Assembly: GCA_015486915.1 (NCBI GenBank) | Contig: WFQS01000449.1 | Span: 1-5,165 of the forward strand | DNA length: 5,165 bases | Source of the DNA: Desulfobacteraceae bacterium | GTDB taxonomy: Bacteria; Desulfobacterota; Desulfobacteria; Desulfobacterales; Desulfobacteraceae | Direction: 5' to 3' | Shown here: piece by piece, positions 1-5,082 of the stretch | How positions within the stretch are numbered: position 1 is the stretch's first letter | Layout of the letters: each line of letters opens with the position of its first letter | Notes under the pieces: generated by a model | The model's database searches: none | The model's input: only the letters and a program-made list of their open reading frames with translations | Told to the model about the DNA's origin: nothing | Position numbers and translations under genes: made by a program

Positions 1-237
1 AAGCGCCTTTTTACCATCAGTGAATATTATGATCGTGACAGGCCCACTTTCTATAAAAAAATCCAAAGCGTTCGTGAAAATGATATGGATATGACCGGAT
101 GGCTGGATTATTTTATCACCGGCTTGGAAACCCAGATGATTGAGGTTAAAGGACGTGGCGAACAGGTGATTCGACGAGATATTTTAACACAGAAACACAA
201 TCTAAATGAAAGACAAACAAAAGCATCTGTGGGGTGA
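1..237 (+). CDS. Fic family protein, C-terminal fragment (5' end outside window, 3' end probably truncated)
   Basis: Frame 1 is open from the first base to TGA at 235-237 and gives 78 residues. The stretch [14 protein letters not shown], followed by [12 protein letters not shown] and [13 protein letters not shown], is the familiar region after the catalytic core in Fic-domain proteins. These usually transfer AMP from ATP to a target hydroxyl. The catalytic HPFxxGNGR loop must lie upstream of the window, so activity cannot be judged. In long relatives the segment ending in RRDIL...NLNERQ leads into a winged helix of some 50 or more residues. Here the frame stops nine codons after ERQ begins, with QTKASVG. 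No other frame in 238-323 continues the domain, so the 3' end looks lost by deletion or recombination rather than by a simple frameshift. Family assignment is from recalled sequence pattern; the truncation is inferred. Confidence 0.78.
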   Translation, partial: KRLFTISEYYDRDRPTFYKKIQSVRENDMDMTGWLDYFITGLETQMIEVKGRGEQVIRRDILTQKHNLNERQTKASVG

Positions 238-267
238 ATTGAATCTCCAATGCCACAACAACAATTA

Positions 268-302
268 GGTGTATTTTGAATATTTAACTTGCAAAATACA
301 CC
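268..302. promoter_or_regulatory. 11-bp perfect inverted repeat, probable operator of the downstream ATPase gene
   Basis: GGTGTATTTTG at 268-278 is the exact reverse complement of CAAAATACACC at 292-302, with a 13-base spacer. It lies 21 bases before the ATPase start codon. The right arm overlaps a possible -35 (TTGCAA, 289-294), which is followed after 15 bases by TATATA at 310-315. This placement suits a repressor or autoregulatory site. No U-tract follows, so it is not a good terminator for the fic fragment. Confidence 0.6.
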
Positions 303-315
303 AATGTTTTATATA
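289..315 (+). promoter_or_regulatory. Possible promoter for a leaderless ATPase transcript
   Basis: TTGCAA at 289-294 and TATATA at 310-315 are separated by 15 bases, shorter than the usual 17. Transcription would begin about 7-9 bases after the -10, at or next to the ATG at 324. There is no Shine-Dalgarno sequence before that ATG, which agrees with leaderless translation. The elements are weak matches. Confidence 0.35.
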
Positions 316-323
316 GCATTCCC

Positions 324-1502
324 ATGAATCTCATCGACAGAACAATTGAACCGATTGCAAAATCACTTGCCGGGCAATACCCTGTGCTCACCATCACAGG
401 TCCGAGGCAAAGCGGAAAAACCACCCTGTGCAAAAAAATATTTTCAGACAAACCATATGTCAATCTGGAATTTCCTGACACCCGACAATTTGCCATTGAT
501 GACCCGAGAAGTTTTTTAGCCCAATTTCCGGATGGTGCCGTGCTGGATGAAATTCAAAGAGCGCCGGATCTGGTTTCCTATATTCAACCCCTGGTAGATG
601 AAAACCAGCGGGAAGGACAGTTTATTCTTACCGGCAGCCAGCAGTTTGAAATCAGTAATACCATCAACCAGTCGCTTGCAGGCCGGACTGCCCTGATCAA
701 GCTGCTGCCTTTCTGCCTTGAAGAAATTCAATCGGGCTTTTCATTGCCTGCCATTGACCGCCTGCTGTATCAGGGCTTTTACCCGCGAATCTGGGATAAA
801 GACCTGGAACCGAACCAGGCCCTTGGCAATTATTTTGAAACCTATGTTGAAAGAGATCTTCGGCAACTGACAACGATTAAAAATATAGGCTTGTTTCAGC
901 GTTTCATAAAACTTTGCGCCGGGCGTGTGGGGCAGCTTTTAAACATGAACAGCCTGGCCAATGATACCGGGATATCTCACACCACAGCCAGAAGCTGGCT
1001 CTCAATACTTGAAGCGAGCTATATCATATTTTTTCTGCAACCCTACCATGCAAATATTTCAAAACGGCTGGTCAAATCCCCTAAACTGTATTTTTACGAT
1101 ATCGGCCTGGCATCATATCTGTTAAACATCCAGAATGAAACGCAGATTACGCGGGATCCCCTTTACGGACATCTGTTTGAAAACATGGTAGTAGCTGAGG
1201 CCTTGAAGTATCGATTCAATCGTGGCAGACACAGCAATCTTTATTTTTACCGCGACAGCAAAGGCAATGAAGTTGATCTTTTACTTGTTAATGGCCCTGA
1301 CATTTTTCCTGTTGAAATAAAAGCAGGCATGACCATTACACGAGATTATTTTAAAGGACTGAGGCATTTTACAGCACTGTTTAACGATAAGATGCCGGAT
1401 GGCAGCGGTCTTGTATATGCTGGGAATGAATCTCAGAAAAGAGAAGATGTCTCAATTGAGCCATTCTATAATCTGGATCAGCTATTTTGTGAACGGGGTT
1501 AA
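324..1502 (+). CDS. ATP-binding protein, AAA_14 domain plus DUF4143 (nuclease-like C-terminus)
   Basis: The 392-residue product has the standard layout of the AAA_14/DUF4143 family. Walker A is GPRQSGKT at residues 26-33, Walker B with its acidic pair is AVLDEIQ around 72-78, and a sensor-1-like FILTGSQ is at 100-106. The DUF4143 middle region includes YFETYVERDLRQL and a helix-turn-helix-like LANDTGISHTTARSWL. The C-terminus carries a PD-(D/E)XK-like pattern: E286, D318 in NEVD, and E331/K333 in VEIK. The family is very common in bacteria and archaea, often beside toxin-antitoxin or Fic genes, but its function is poorly established. Defence or DNA-linked roles are speculation. Length is normal and no frame break is seen. 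ATG 324 gives a family-like N-terminus despite lacking a Shine-Dalgarno; a leaderless message is likely. The gene ends 24 bases before the first attC-like site, so it could be cargo of a cassette whose left end lies outside the window. Confidence 0.9.
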   Translation: MNLIDRTIEPIAKSLAGQYPVLTITGPRQSGKTTLCKKIFSDKPYVNLEFPDTRQFAIDDPRSFLAQFPDGAVLDEIQRAPDLVSYIQPLVDENQREGQFILTGSQQFEISNTINQSLAGRTALIKLLPFCLEEIQSGFSLPAIDRLLYQGFYPRIWDKDLEPNQALGNYFETYVERDLRQLTTIKNIGLFQRFIKLCAGRVGQLLNMNSLANDTGISHTTARSWLSILEASYIIFFLQPYHANISKRLVKSPKLYFYDIGLASYLLNIQNETQITRDPLYGHLFENMVVAEALKYRFNRGRHSNLYFYRDSKGNEVDLLLVNGPDIFPVEIKAGMTITRDYFKGLRHFTALFNDKMPDGSGLVYAGNESQKREDVSIEPFYNLDQLFCERG

Positions 1503-1526
1503 GTCTACTCTTGATCCTTAGTGCAA

Positions 1527-1576
1527 TTCCAACAATCAACATGCACCGGGTTTCACCGGTGATGTTGTCGTTACAT
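1527..1576 (+). other. attC-like integron recombination site (attC-1)
   Basis: R'' is TTCCAAC (1527-1533), six of seven matches to RYYYAAC. R' is GTTACAT (1570-1576), six of seven to GTTRRRY. Between them CAACAT (1537-1542) plus CACCGG (1544-1549) pair with CCGGTG plus ATGTTG (1556-1567), leaving G1543 as the single unpaired base and a 6-base loop. An extra base in the left arm is the known asymmetry of attC sites, and it lies ten bases after AAC, as in attC-2. At 50 bases the site is near the short end for attC. The expected cut is between G1570 and T1571. R'' and R' pair poorly with each other, as expected when R' belongs to the next cassette. There is no U-tract, so an ordinary terminator is less likely. 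Confidence 0.78.
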
Positions 1577-1657
1577 TTCATCTTAACTTATAACAGTCCG
1601 GGAACAATATTGATTGTGCAATCTCCAATAAAAATTATAAAATATTTTGCTTTTCTA

Positions 1658-1684
1658 TTGACAAACCCTAAGTCATCATACTAA
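1658..1684 (+). promoter_or_regulatory. Promoter of the hicA-hicB-secB-like operon
   Basis: A perfect -35 hexamer TTGACA is at 1658-1663. The best -10 nearby is TACTAA at 1679-1684 with a 15-base spacer, a weak match. Transcription would start around 1690-1693, at the left edge of the 29-bp palindrome, so a protein bound there would block initiation. The promoter is inside the cassette, so expression need not depend on an upstream integron promoter. Confidence 0.6.
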
Positions 1685-1692
1685 AGACAAGC

Positions 1693-1721
1693 AGAGTGCA
1701 ACTAAATTTTAGTTGCACTCT
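1693..1721. promoter_or_regulatory. 29-bp perfect palindrome, probable HicB operator
   Basis: Two 14-base arms, beginning AGAGTGCAACTAAA and ending TTTAGTTGCACTCT, flank a single central base at 1707 with no mismatch. The palindrome sits just after the -10 region and 21 bases before the hicA ATG. HicB antitoxins with a ribbon-helix-helix domain bind palindromes in their own promoters, so autoregulation is the simplest reading. If transcribed it could also form a hairpin in the 5' leader. No T-run follows, so it is not a terminator. Confidence 0.75.
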
Positions 1722-1742
1722 ATTTTGGACGATACATCATTT

Positions 1743-2003
1743 ATGAGTAAAAAACAAAAGTTACTTGAACGGTTATTATCAAAGCCTAAAGACTTCACAT
1801 GGTCTGATTTGTCTTCTCTTTTAAAGAAGCTTGGCTATAAAAAGCTTGAAGGAGATGGTTCTCGAGTTAAATTTTATCTTGAAAGCCCACGCAACCTGAT
1901 AATGATCGACAAACCTCATCCTACAAAAATACTTAAAAATTACCAGGTATTGGATGTTATTAAAAATTTAAAACAAATAGGAGTTACCAATGGAAACGAT
2001 TAA
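1743..2003 (+). CDS. hicA: HicA family mRNA-interferase toxin
   Basis: The 86-residue product matches the HicA fold of a small double-stranded RNA-binding domain that cleaves mRNA and halts translation. Visible marks are an N-terminal helix with KLLERLLSKPKDFTW, the strand-turn GYKKLEGDGSRVKF (residues 31-44), and LIMIDKPHPTKILKNYQV (52-69). The short classical HicA has GSH at the position of GSR40-41 here; the conserved histidine of this longer type is H59 in KPHP. Which residue is catalytic is not settled by the sequence. I chose ATG 1743 over an in-frame TTG at 1713, because the TTG lies inside the palindrome and would add ten residues unlike the family. Its ribosome binding site is weak, which suits low toxin output. 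The 3' end overlaps hicB by 14 bases. Confidence 0.9.
   Translation: MSKKQKLLERLLSKPKDFTWSDLSSLLKKLGYKKLEGDGSRVKFYLESPRNLIMIDKPHPTKILKNYQVLDVIKNLKQIGVTNGND
1979..1983 (+). promoter_or_regulatory. Ribosome binding site of hicB, inside hicA
   Basis: AGGAG is six bases before the ATG at 1990. It is much stronger than anything before hicA, which favours more antitoxin than toxin from the same message and fixes the hicB start inside the toxin gene. Confidence 0.7.
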
Positions 2004-2472
2004 ATACAAAGACTTCATTGGCTCTGTTGAAGTAAGCATCAAGGATAATTGTGTTCACGGCAAAATTCTTTTTATAAATGACTTGATTACCTATGAATCA
2101 GATACCCCGATTAACTTAAAAGCCAAATTTAAAGCTGCAGTTGATGATTATATCGACACTTGTAAAGAACTAAAAATTGAGCCTCTTAAGTCTTTTAATG
2201 GTTCCTTCAATATTAGAATTGAGCCTGAAAAACATCAAGAATTGGCACTTCATGCAGCACAAGAAGGGTTAACTATTAATAAAGTTGTAAACAAAGCTAT
2301 CACGAACTATTTGGAACGATCTTCACAAGCTTCAGAGGTTCATAATCATCATACCATCAACATAGTGGTAGAAAAATCTTACAATGATTTAATCCCTGAA
2401 AACGTAGCTTTCCCAAAAGTCAATAATGATATTATTGAATTCGCACCAATAGCAAAAGCAAGAGCCAATTAA
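1990..2472 (+). CDS. hicB: HicB family antitoxin with long C-terminal extension
   Basis: Residues 5-66 are the partly degraded RNase H-like fold typical of HicB, with KYKDFIGSVEVS, GKILFINDLITYE and AAVDDYIDTCKEL. Residues 71-108 (GSFNIRIEPEKHQELALHAA, then EGLTINKVVNKAI) form a ribbon-helix-helix-type DNA-binding domain. The usual protein of this type ends near residue 110. This one continues to 160 with a tail of low complexity that holds hydrophobic patches (HTINIVV at 121-127, DLIPENVAFP at 133-142, NDIIEFAPIA at 146-155). Such added tails are seen in antitoxins of TAC modules, where the segment is aggregation-prone until a SecB-like chaperone binds it. The SecB-like gene next door supports this reading. 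HicB should neutralise HicA by binding it and repress the operon at the 1693-1721 palindrome. Confidence 0.9.
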   Translation: METIKYKDFIGSVEVSIKDNCVHGKILFINDLITYESDTPINLKAKFKAAVDDYIDTCKELKIEPLKSFNGSFNIRIEPEKHQELALHAAQEGLTINKVVNKAITNYLERSSQASEVHNHHTINIVVEKSYNDLIPENVAFPKVNNDIIEFAPIAKARAN

Positions 2473-2477
2473 AGGAG
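2471..2477 (+). promoter_or_regulatory. Strong ribosome binding site that fixes the TTG start of the SecB-like gene
   Basis: AAAGGAG overlaps the last two bases of the hicB stop codon and is eight bases before TTG 2486. It is the best Shine-Dalgarno in the window and makes translational coupling to hicB likely. The strong site may offset the weak TTG start. Confidence 0.75.
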
Positions 2478-2485
2478 TTAAAATT

Positions 2486-2914
2486 TTGAATATTTTTACT
2501 CAATCAAAGATAAAAAAGATAGCTTTGCAGAAGATTAAAGCGGAAAAATTGACCCCGCCATCAGAAGATTCTGCCCTTAAAATTGGCATTGGTGTTGGAT
2601 TGCATTTCGATGATGAAAAAAAAGACTTGGGATATGAAGTTACATATAATTTAACCATTTCTTGTGAGGAAAACAAAAAAGAAAAACTCTGCAAATTAGA
2701 TTATTCAACTAAGGTCACATATGAGATTGAAGGCAAATCAGAGGACATTAAAGATCAGTTCAGGAAAGAACATGTCTATTTTGTTAGAGAACTTTATAAC
2801 ATGACACGTGATGAATTAAATGACATTCTGTATAAAATGAAAGTCAGACTTCAGTTGCCTCTGAGCTTACCAGATGAGTTCATCCTCAATATGAAGGAAG
2901 TTGAAGACGAGTAA
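2486..2914 (+). CDS. SecB-like chaperone of a toxin-antitoxin-chaperone module
   Basis: The 142-residue product shows the SecB order of elements. Beta strands are at about 31-41 (LKIGIGVGLHF), 49-60 (GYEVTYNLTISC) and 66-83 (ending KVTYEIEG). A long helix region follows at about 88-120 (HVYFVRELYNM, then TRDELNDILYKM), and the protein closes with LPLSLPDEF (124-132). This parallels the SecB sequence from YEVVLRVTV through FPYARECITSMVSR to LNLAPVNF. Identity is low, so the call rests on layout and context. Canonical SecB holds preproteins for export; SecB-like proteins in TAC modules instead bind a tail on the antitoxin and protect it from aggregation and proteolysis. The gene starts at TTG 2486, 13 bases after hicB, with a strong ribosome binding site, so it is in the same operon. 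The first 28 residues are basic and not obviously part of the fold. No terminator is evident after the stop. Confidence 0.68.
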   Translation: MNIFTQSKIKKIALQKIKAEKLTPPSEDSALKIGIGVGLHFDDEKKDLGYEVTYNLTISCEENKKEKLCKLDYSTKVTYEIEGKSEDIKDQFRKEHVYFVRELYNMTRDELNDILYKMKVRLQLPLSLPDEFILNMKEVEDE

Positions 2915-3025
2915 TTTTGAAGTCCCCCTTAAAAAACAAAATCAAATATTATCACCTTTGAGCTTTTGAATTTAGAACTTGGGTAAAAAGGTTCCTTAAC
3001 TTTCGAAGATTTTCTATGCTTTGAA

Positions 3026-3112
3026 ATGTAACCAATCACTGGACGGGACCGCGAGCAGCTCAGCCGCCTATTTCAAATGCCTTGGCGCGGCCCGTCAGTT
3101 CAATCGTTAACG
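3026..3112 (+). other. attC-like integron recombination site (attC-2)
   Basis: R'' is ATGTAAC (3026-3032) and R' is GTTAACG (3106-3112). After a 5-base spacer, ACTG (3038-3041), ACGGG (3043-3047) and CCGCG (3049-3053) pair with CGCGG (3086-3090), CCCGT (3091-3095) and CAGT (3096-3099). G3042 and A3048 are unpaired, both in the left arm. The right spacer is TCAATC. The terminal variable part (3054-3085) is 32 bases. Total length of 87 bases is normal for attC. The GC-rich stem stands out from its AT-rich surroundings. The cut is expected between G3106 and T3107. Together with attC-1 this would meet the usual minimum of two attC sites for an integrase-less cluster if no integrase is nearby. Confidence 0.83.
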
Positions 3113-3121
3113 AATTTCAAA

Positions 3122-3150
3122 TAGAATGTGGAATACTTGTGATATATAAT
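3122..3150 (+). promoter_or_regulatory. Promoter of the helicase gene
   Basis: A perfect -10 TATAAT is at 3145-3150. With a 17-base spacer the -35 would be TAGAAT (3122-3127), matching TTGACA at three of six positions. It starts ten bases after the attC-2 R' box, giving the helicase its own transcription and a leader of about 60 bases. Confidence 0.5.
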
Positions 3151-3208
3151 CCGGTGGGTTTAAAAAATATTAATTTATTCCTGCTGTAAACACCAACCAT
3201 ATTCCATT

Positions 3209-3213
3209 GAGGA
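3209..3213 (+). promoter_or_regulatory. Ribosome binding site of the helicase gene
   Basis: GAGGA is six bases before ATG 3220 and supports that start. Confidence 0.65.
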
Positions 3214-3219
3214 ATTACG

Positions 3220-4968
3220 ATGGTAGATTTTGGTAAATTAAGAACTAAAAAGAAAAAAACAAAACAACTTGACCCCACAGAAATTTTCCGCCGTTTACCA
3301 AAACCGCCAGGGATAAATGACCTTTACACAAGTCAAGCTGGGGTTCTTCAATCATGGTTTGAAACTCGATCCAATCAAGATGTAGTTTTAAAATTGCACA
3401 CTGGGGGTGGGAAAACTTTAGTTGGGCTTCTGATTGCACAGTCTACACTTAATGAAACTGGTGAACCAGTATTGTATTTGTCACCAACTGTACAACTTGT
3501 GAATCAAACACTTGAAAAAGCAAAAGCTCATGGAATTTCAGCGGTAGCCTACGAAAGGGGTAGGCCATTGAATGATGATTTTGTTAATGGGAACGCCATA
3601 ATGGTTGCTACCTATAAAGCGCTATTCCATGGTTTGAGTAAATTTGGAATCCGTGGCTCAGGGTATCCCCAAAAAGTAGCAGCAATCATACTTGATGATG
3701 CACATGCAGCATTTTCAACTGTTCGCGAGTCTTTCACGCTCGATATATTGAAAAATAACGGAGATCGTTATGAGTGTTTAACTGAGCTATTTAGAAAAGC
3801 ATTCAGAGACATAGATAAGTTGGGTTCATTTGATGATATAGTTTCGGGTGCTGAGTATGGAGTTTTAGAAGTCCCTTATTGGGCTTGGCATGAACAGCTT
3901 GACACCGTTCGAGAGCAAATTAAATCCGATGCTGACAGCTACCGTTTAATTTGGCCACTACTACGAGACAATCTCCATCTCTGCCACGCACTTATCAGCA
4001 AAGATGCTTTTACTATCACACCTATCCTCCCTTTGGTTAATGCCTTCCCTACCTTTGCTGAAGCACCTCGCCGCATTTATATGTCCGCTACAATTGCGGA
4101 TGATAGTGAAATAATTCGTACATTTGATGCAAATCCAGAATCAGTTACAGAGGCTCTTACATCTCGCTCCTTAGCAGGGGTTAGTGAGAGAATGATTTTG
4201 ATTCCGGATTTAATGCCATTTGATTTCAATGTGAATGAAGCAATAAAAAAATTGATTGACTGGACATCTGATAAAAAAAAGTTGGGAGCTGTTGTACTCA
4301 CACCATCAGATAAAATTGCTTCTGACTGGAATGATGTAGCAACTGTGGCCAAAGGATCTGCTGACGTTGAAAGAATAGTAGAGGAATTGCAAACGGGAAA
4401 AACATTCGGCCCGGCTGTGTTCTCTAATAGATATGATGGGATTGATTTACCAGGTGACTCTTGTCGCCTACTCATCATGCACGGATTGCCCGCAGGAACT
4501 TCAACTTATGAGCTATACAGAGCCAGCGCCCTTTATAATGGTGCGACAATTATTAGAATGCTTGCACAACGTATTGAACAGGGAATTGGGCGAGGAGCGA
4601 GAGGCTCAGGCGATCACTGTGTTGTGATACTTTCAGGGGCTAATTTAGCTGCTTGGATTGCGAAAGATGCTAATTTTCGATTTCTAACTATTGCCACAAG
4701 AGCTCAATTAGAAATTGGTACTGAAGTTAGCAAAGAGGTAAAAGAGTTAAAGGATTTGGCCAAAACAATAGAACGAAGCTTTAACCGCGATACTGACTGG
4801 ACTGAATATCATGCAGAAACACTTGCGGAGTTGGTAGATGAAGAAAGTCAAGGTGTTCAAAATTATGATCAAGCTGCAACAGAACGAAAAGCCATTAACC
4901 TCTGGCATGATGGTTATCACGAACAGGCAATTACAAAAATTGAAAGATTCTTAGCAATTGAAATTTAA
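3220..4968 (+). CDS. DEAD/DEAH-box superfamily 2 helicase, stand-alone
   Basis: The 582-residue product carries a full set of SF2 motifs. Motif I is TGGGKT at 61-66, Ia is LYLSPTVQL at 85-93, and II is DDAH at 159-162, a variant of DEAH. III is SAT at 289-291, V is SNRYDGIDLPG at 402-412, and VI is QRIEQGIGRGAR at 450-461 with R458 and R461 as likely arginine fingers. It should therefore bind and hydrolyse ATP and act on a nucleic acid. GIDLPG followed by RLLIMHGLP recalls the Rad3/DinG group, but there is no four-cysteine iron-sulphur cluster. About 125 residues between motifs II and III form an unassigned insert, and the N-terminus is lysine-rich (10-15). The C-terminal 100 residues are charged and helical, ending in a TPR-like AINLWHDGYHEQAITKIERF. 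I do not recognise the specific subfamily. It lies just past an attC site, so an anti-phage role is plausible but not shown. Confidence 0.87.
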   Translation: MVDFGKLRTKKKKTKQLDPTEIFRRLPKPPGINDLYTSQAGVLQSWFETRSNQDVVLKLHTGGGKTLVGLLIAQSTLNETGEPVLYLSPTVQLVNQTLEKAKAHGISAVAYERGRPLNDDFVNGNAIMVATYKALFHGLSKFGIRGSGYPQKVAAIILDDAHAAFSTVRESFTLDILKNNGDRYECLTELFRKAFRDIDKLGSFDDIVSGAEYGVLEVPYWAWHEQLDTVREQIKSDADSYRLIWPLLRDNLHLCHALISKDAFTITPILPLVNAFPTFAEAPRRIYMSATIADDSEIIRTFDANPESVTEALTSRSLAGVSERMILIPDLMPFDFNVNEAIKKLIDWTSDKKKLGAVVLTPSDKIASDWNDVATVAKGSADVERIVEELQTGKTFGPAVFSNRYDGIDLPGDSCRLLIMHGLPAGTSTYELYRASALYNGATIIRMLAQRIEQGIGRGARGSGDHCVVILSGANLAAWIAKDANFRFLTIATRAQLEIGTEVSKEVKELKDLAKTIERSFNRDTDWTEYHAETLAELVDEESQGVQNYDQAATERKAINLWHDGYHEQAITKIERFLAIEI

Positions 4969-5043
4969 TAACTTGATTAAAATAATAATAGATATCAATT
5001 AGGTACAAAGTTATAGACATTTATCTGATAATATGAGATGGTT

Positions 5044-5080
5044 ACGGTGCAATCTCAACTAATAATTTATGAGGCACCGT
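5044..5080. promoter_or_regulatory. Inverted repeat over the ribosome binding site of the last gene
   Basis: ACGGTGC (5044-5050) pairs with GCACCGT (5074-5080), and CTC (5054-5056) pairs with GAG (5071-5073). There is a 3-base AAT bulge on the left and a 14-base loop. The right arm contains GAGG (5071-5074), the probable ribosome binding site for ATG 5083. The hairpin could hide that site in RNA, or the repeat could be an operator. There is no T-run to make a terminator. Confidence 0.55.
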
Positions 5081-5082
5081 TT

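Larger units (their letters stand above)
1571..3106 (+). mobile_element. Integron gene cassette carrying hicA-hicB-secB-like operon
   Basis: The unit runs from the cut point of attC-1 (G1570^T1571) to that of attC-2 (G3106^T3107), 1536 bp. Decisive evidence is the match between its two ends. GTTACATTTCA at 1570-1580 is the perfect 11-base reverse complement of TGAAATGTAAC at 3022-3032, the R'' side of attC-2. Within the integrated array these do not face each other, but in the excised circle they join into one matched R''/R' pair. Only AAC/GTT is demanded by the attC consensus, so eight further bases agree at fixed positions. The cassette carries its own promoter, as is usual for toxin-antitoxin cassettes, and three genes rather than the usual one. 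No integrase or attI is in the window. Confidence 0.83.
2915..3219 (+). other. Gene-free stretch between SecB-like and helicase genes
   Basis: The first part (2915-3021) is AT-rich and shows no reading frame, strong hairpin or T-run that I can support. The middle holds attC-2. The rest (3113-3219) holds the helicase promoter and ribosome binding site. Confidence 0.7.

Noticed and set aside
254..312. The inverted repeat at 268-302 as an attC, with AAC to its left and GTT to its right.
   Set aside because: The stem has no extra base, the right box GTTTTAT is not GTTRRRY, and it does not match the left box TTCCAAC of attC-1 that the same cassette would need.
1537..1567. The 1537-1567 hairpin as a Rho-independent terminator for the ATPase gene.
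   Set aside because: No T-run follows, and attC boxes, bulge position and matched cassette ends explain it better. It could still slow transcription.
1713..1742. In-frame TTG at 1713 as the hicA start.
   Set aside because: It lies inside the operator palindrome, has no ribosome binding site, and adds residues not seen in HicA proteins; ATG 1743 fits.
3054..3085. A small gene or RNA in the variable part of attC-2.
   Set aside because: It is only 32 bases with no coding signal; terminal parts of attC sites vary freely.
4077..4478. Open frame of 133 codons on the minus strand inside the helicase gene.
   Set aside because: It is antisense to conserved helicase motifs III and V, has no recognisable domain, and is best explained as a shadow frame.
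4957..5047. Possible third attC after the helicase: 4957-4972 matches the left box expected from the next cassette at 12 of 16 bases, with GTTA at 5011-area (shifted) and GTTACGG at 5041.
   Set aside because: Only short AT-rich pairing (TTGAT with ATCAA) is present, no left-arm extra base at the expected place, and spacers are wrong. The match overlaps the helicase stop codon and low-complexity AT sequence, so chance is likely.
1616..5056. Repeated 10-mers: GTGCAATCTC at 1616 and 5047, AATCTCCAAT at 242 and 1620.
   Set aside because: Several 10-base repeats are expected by chance in about 5 kb, and they do not align with any element ends.
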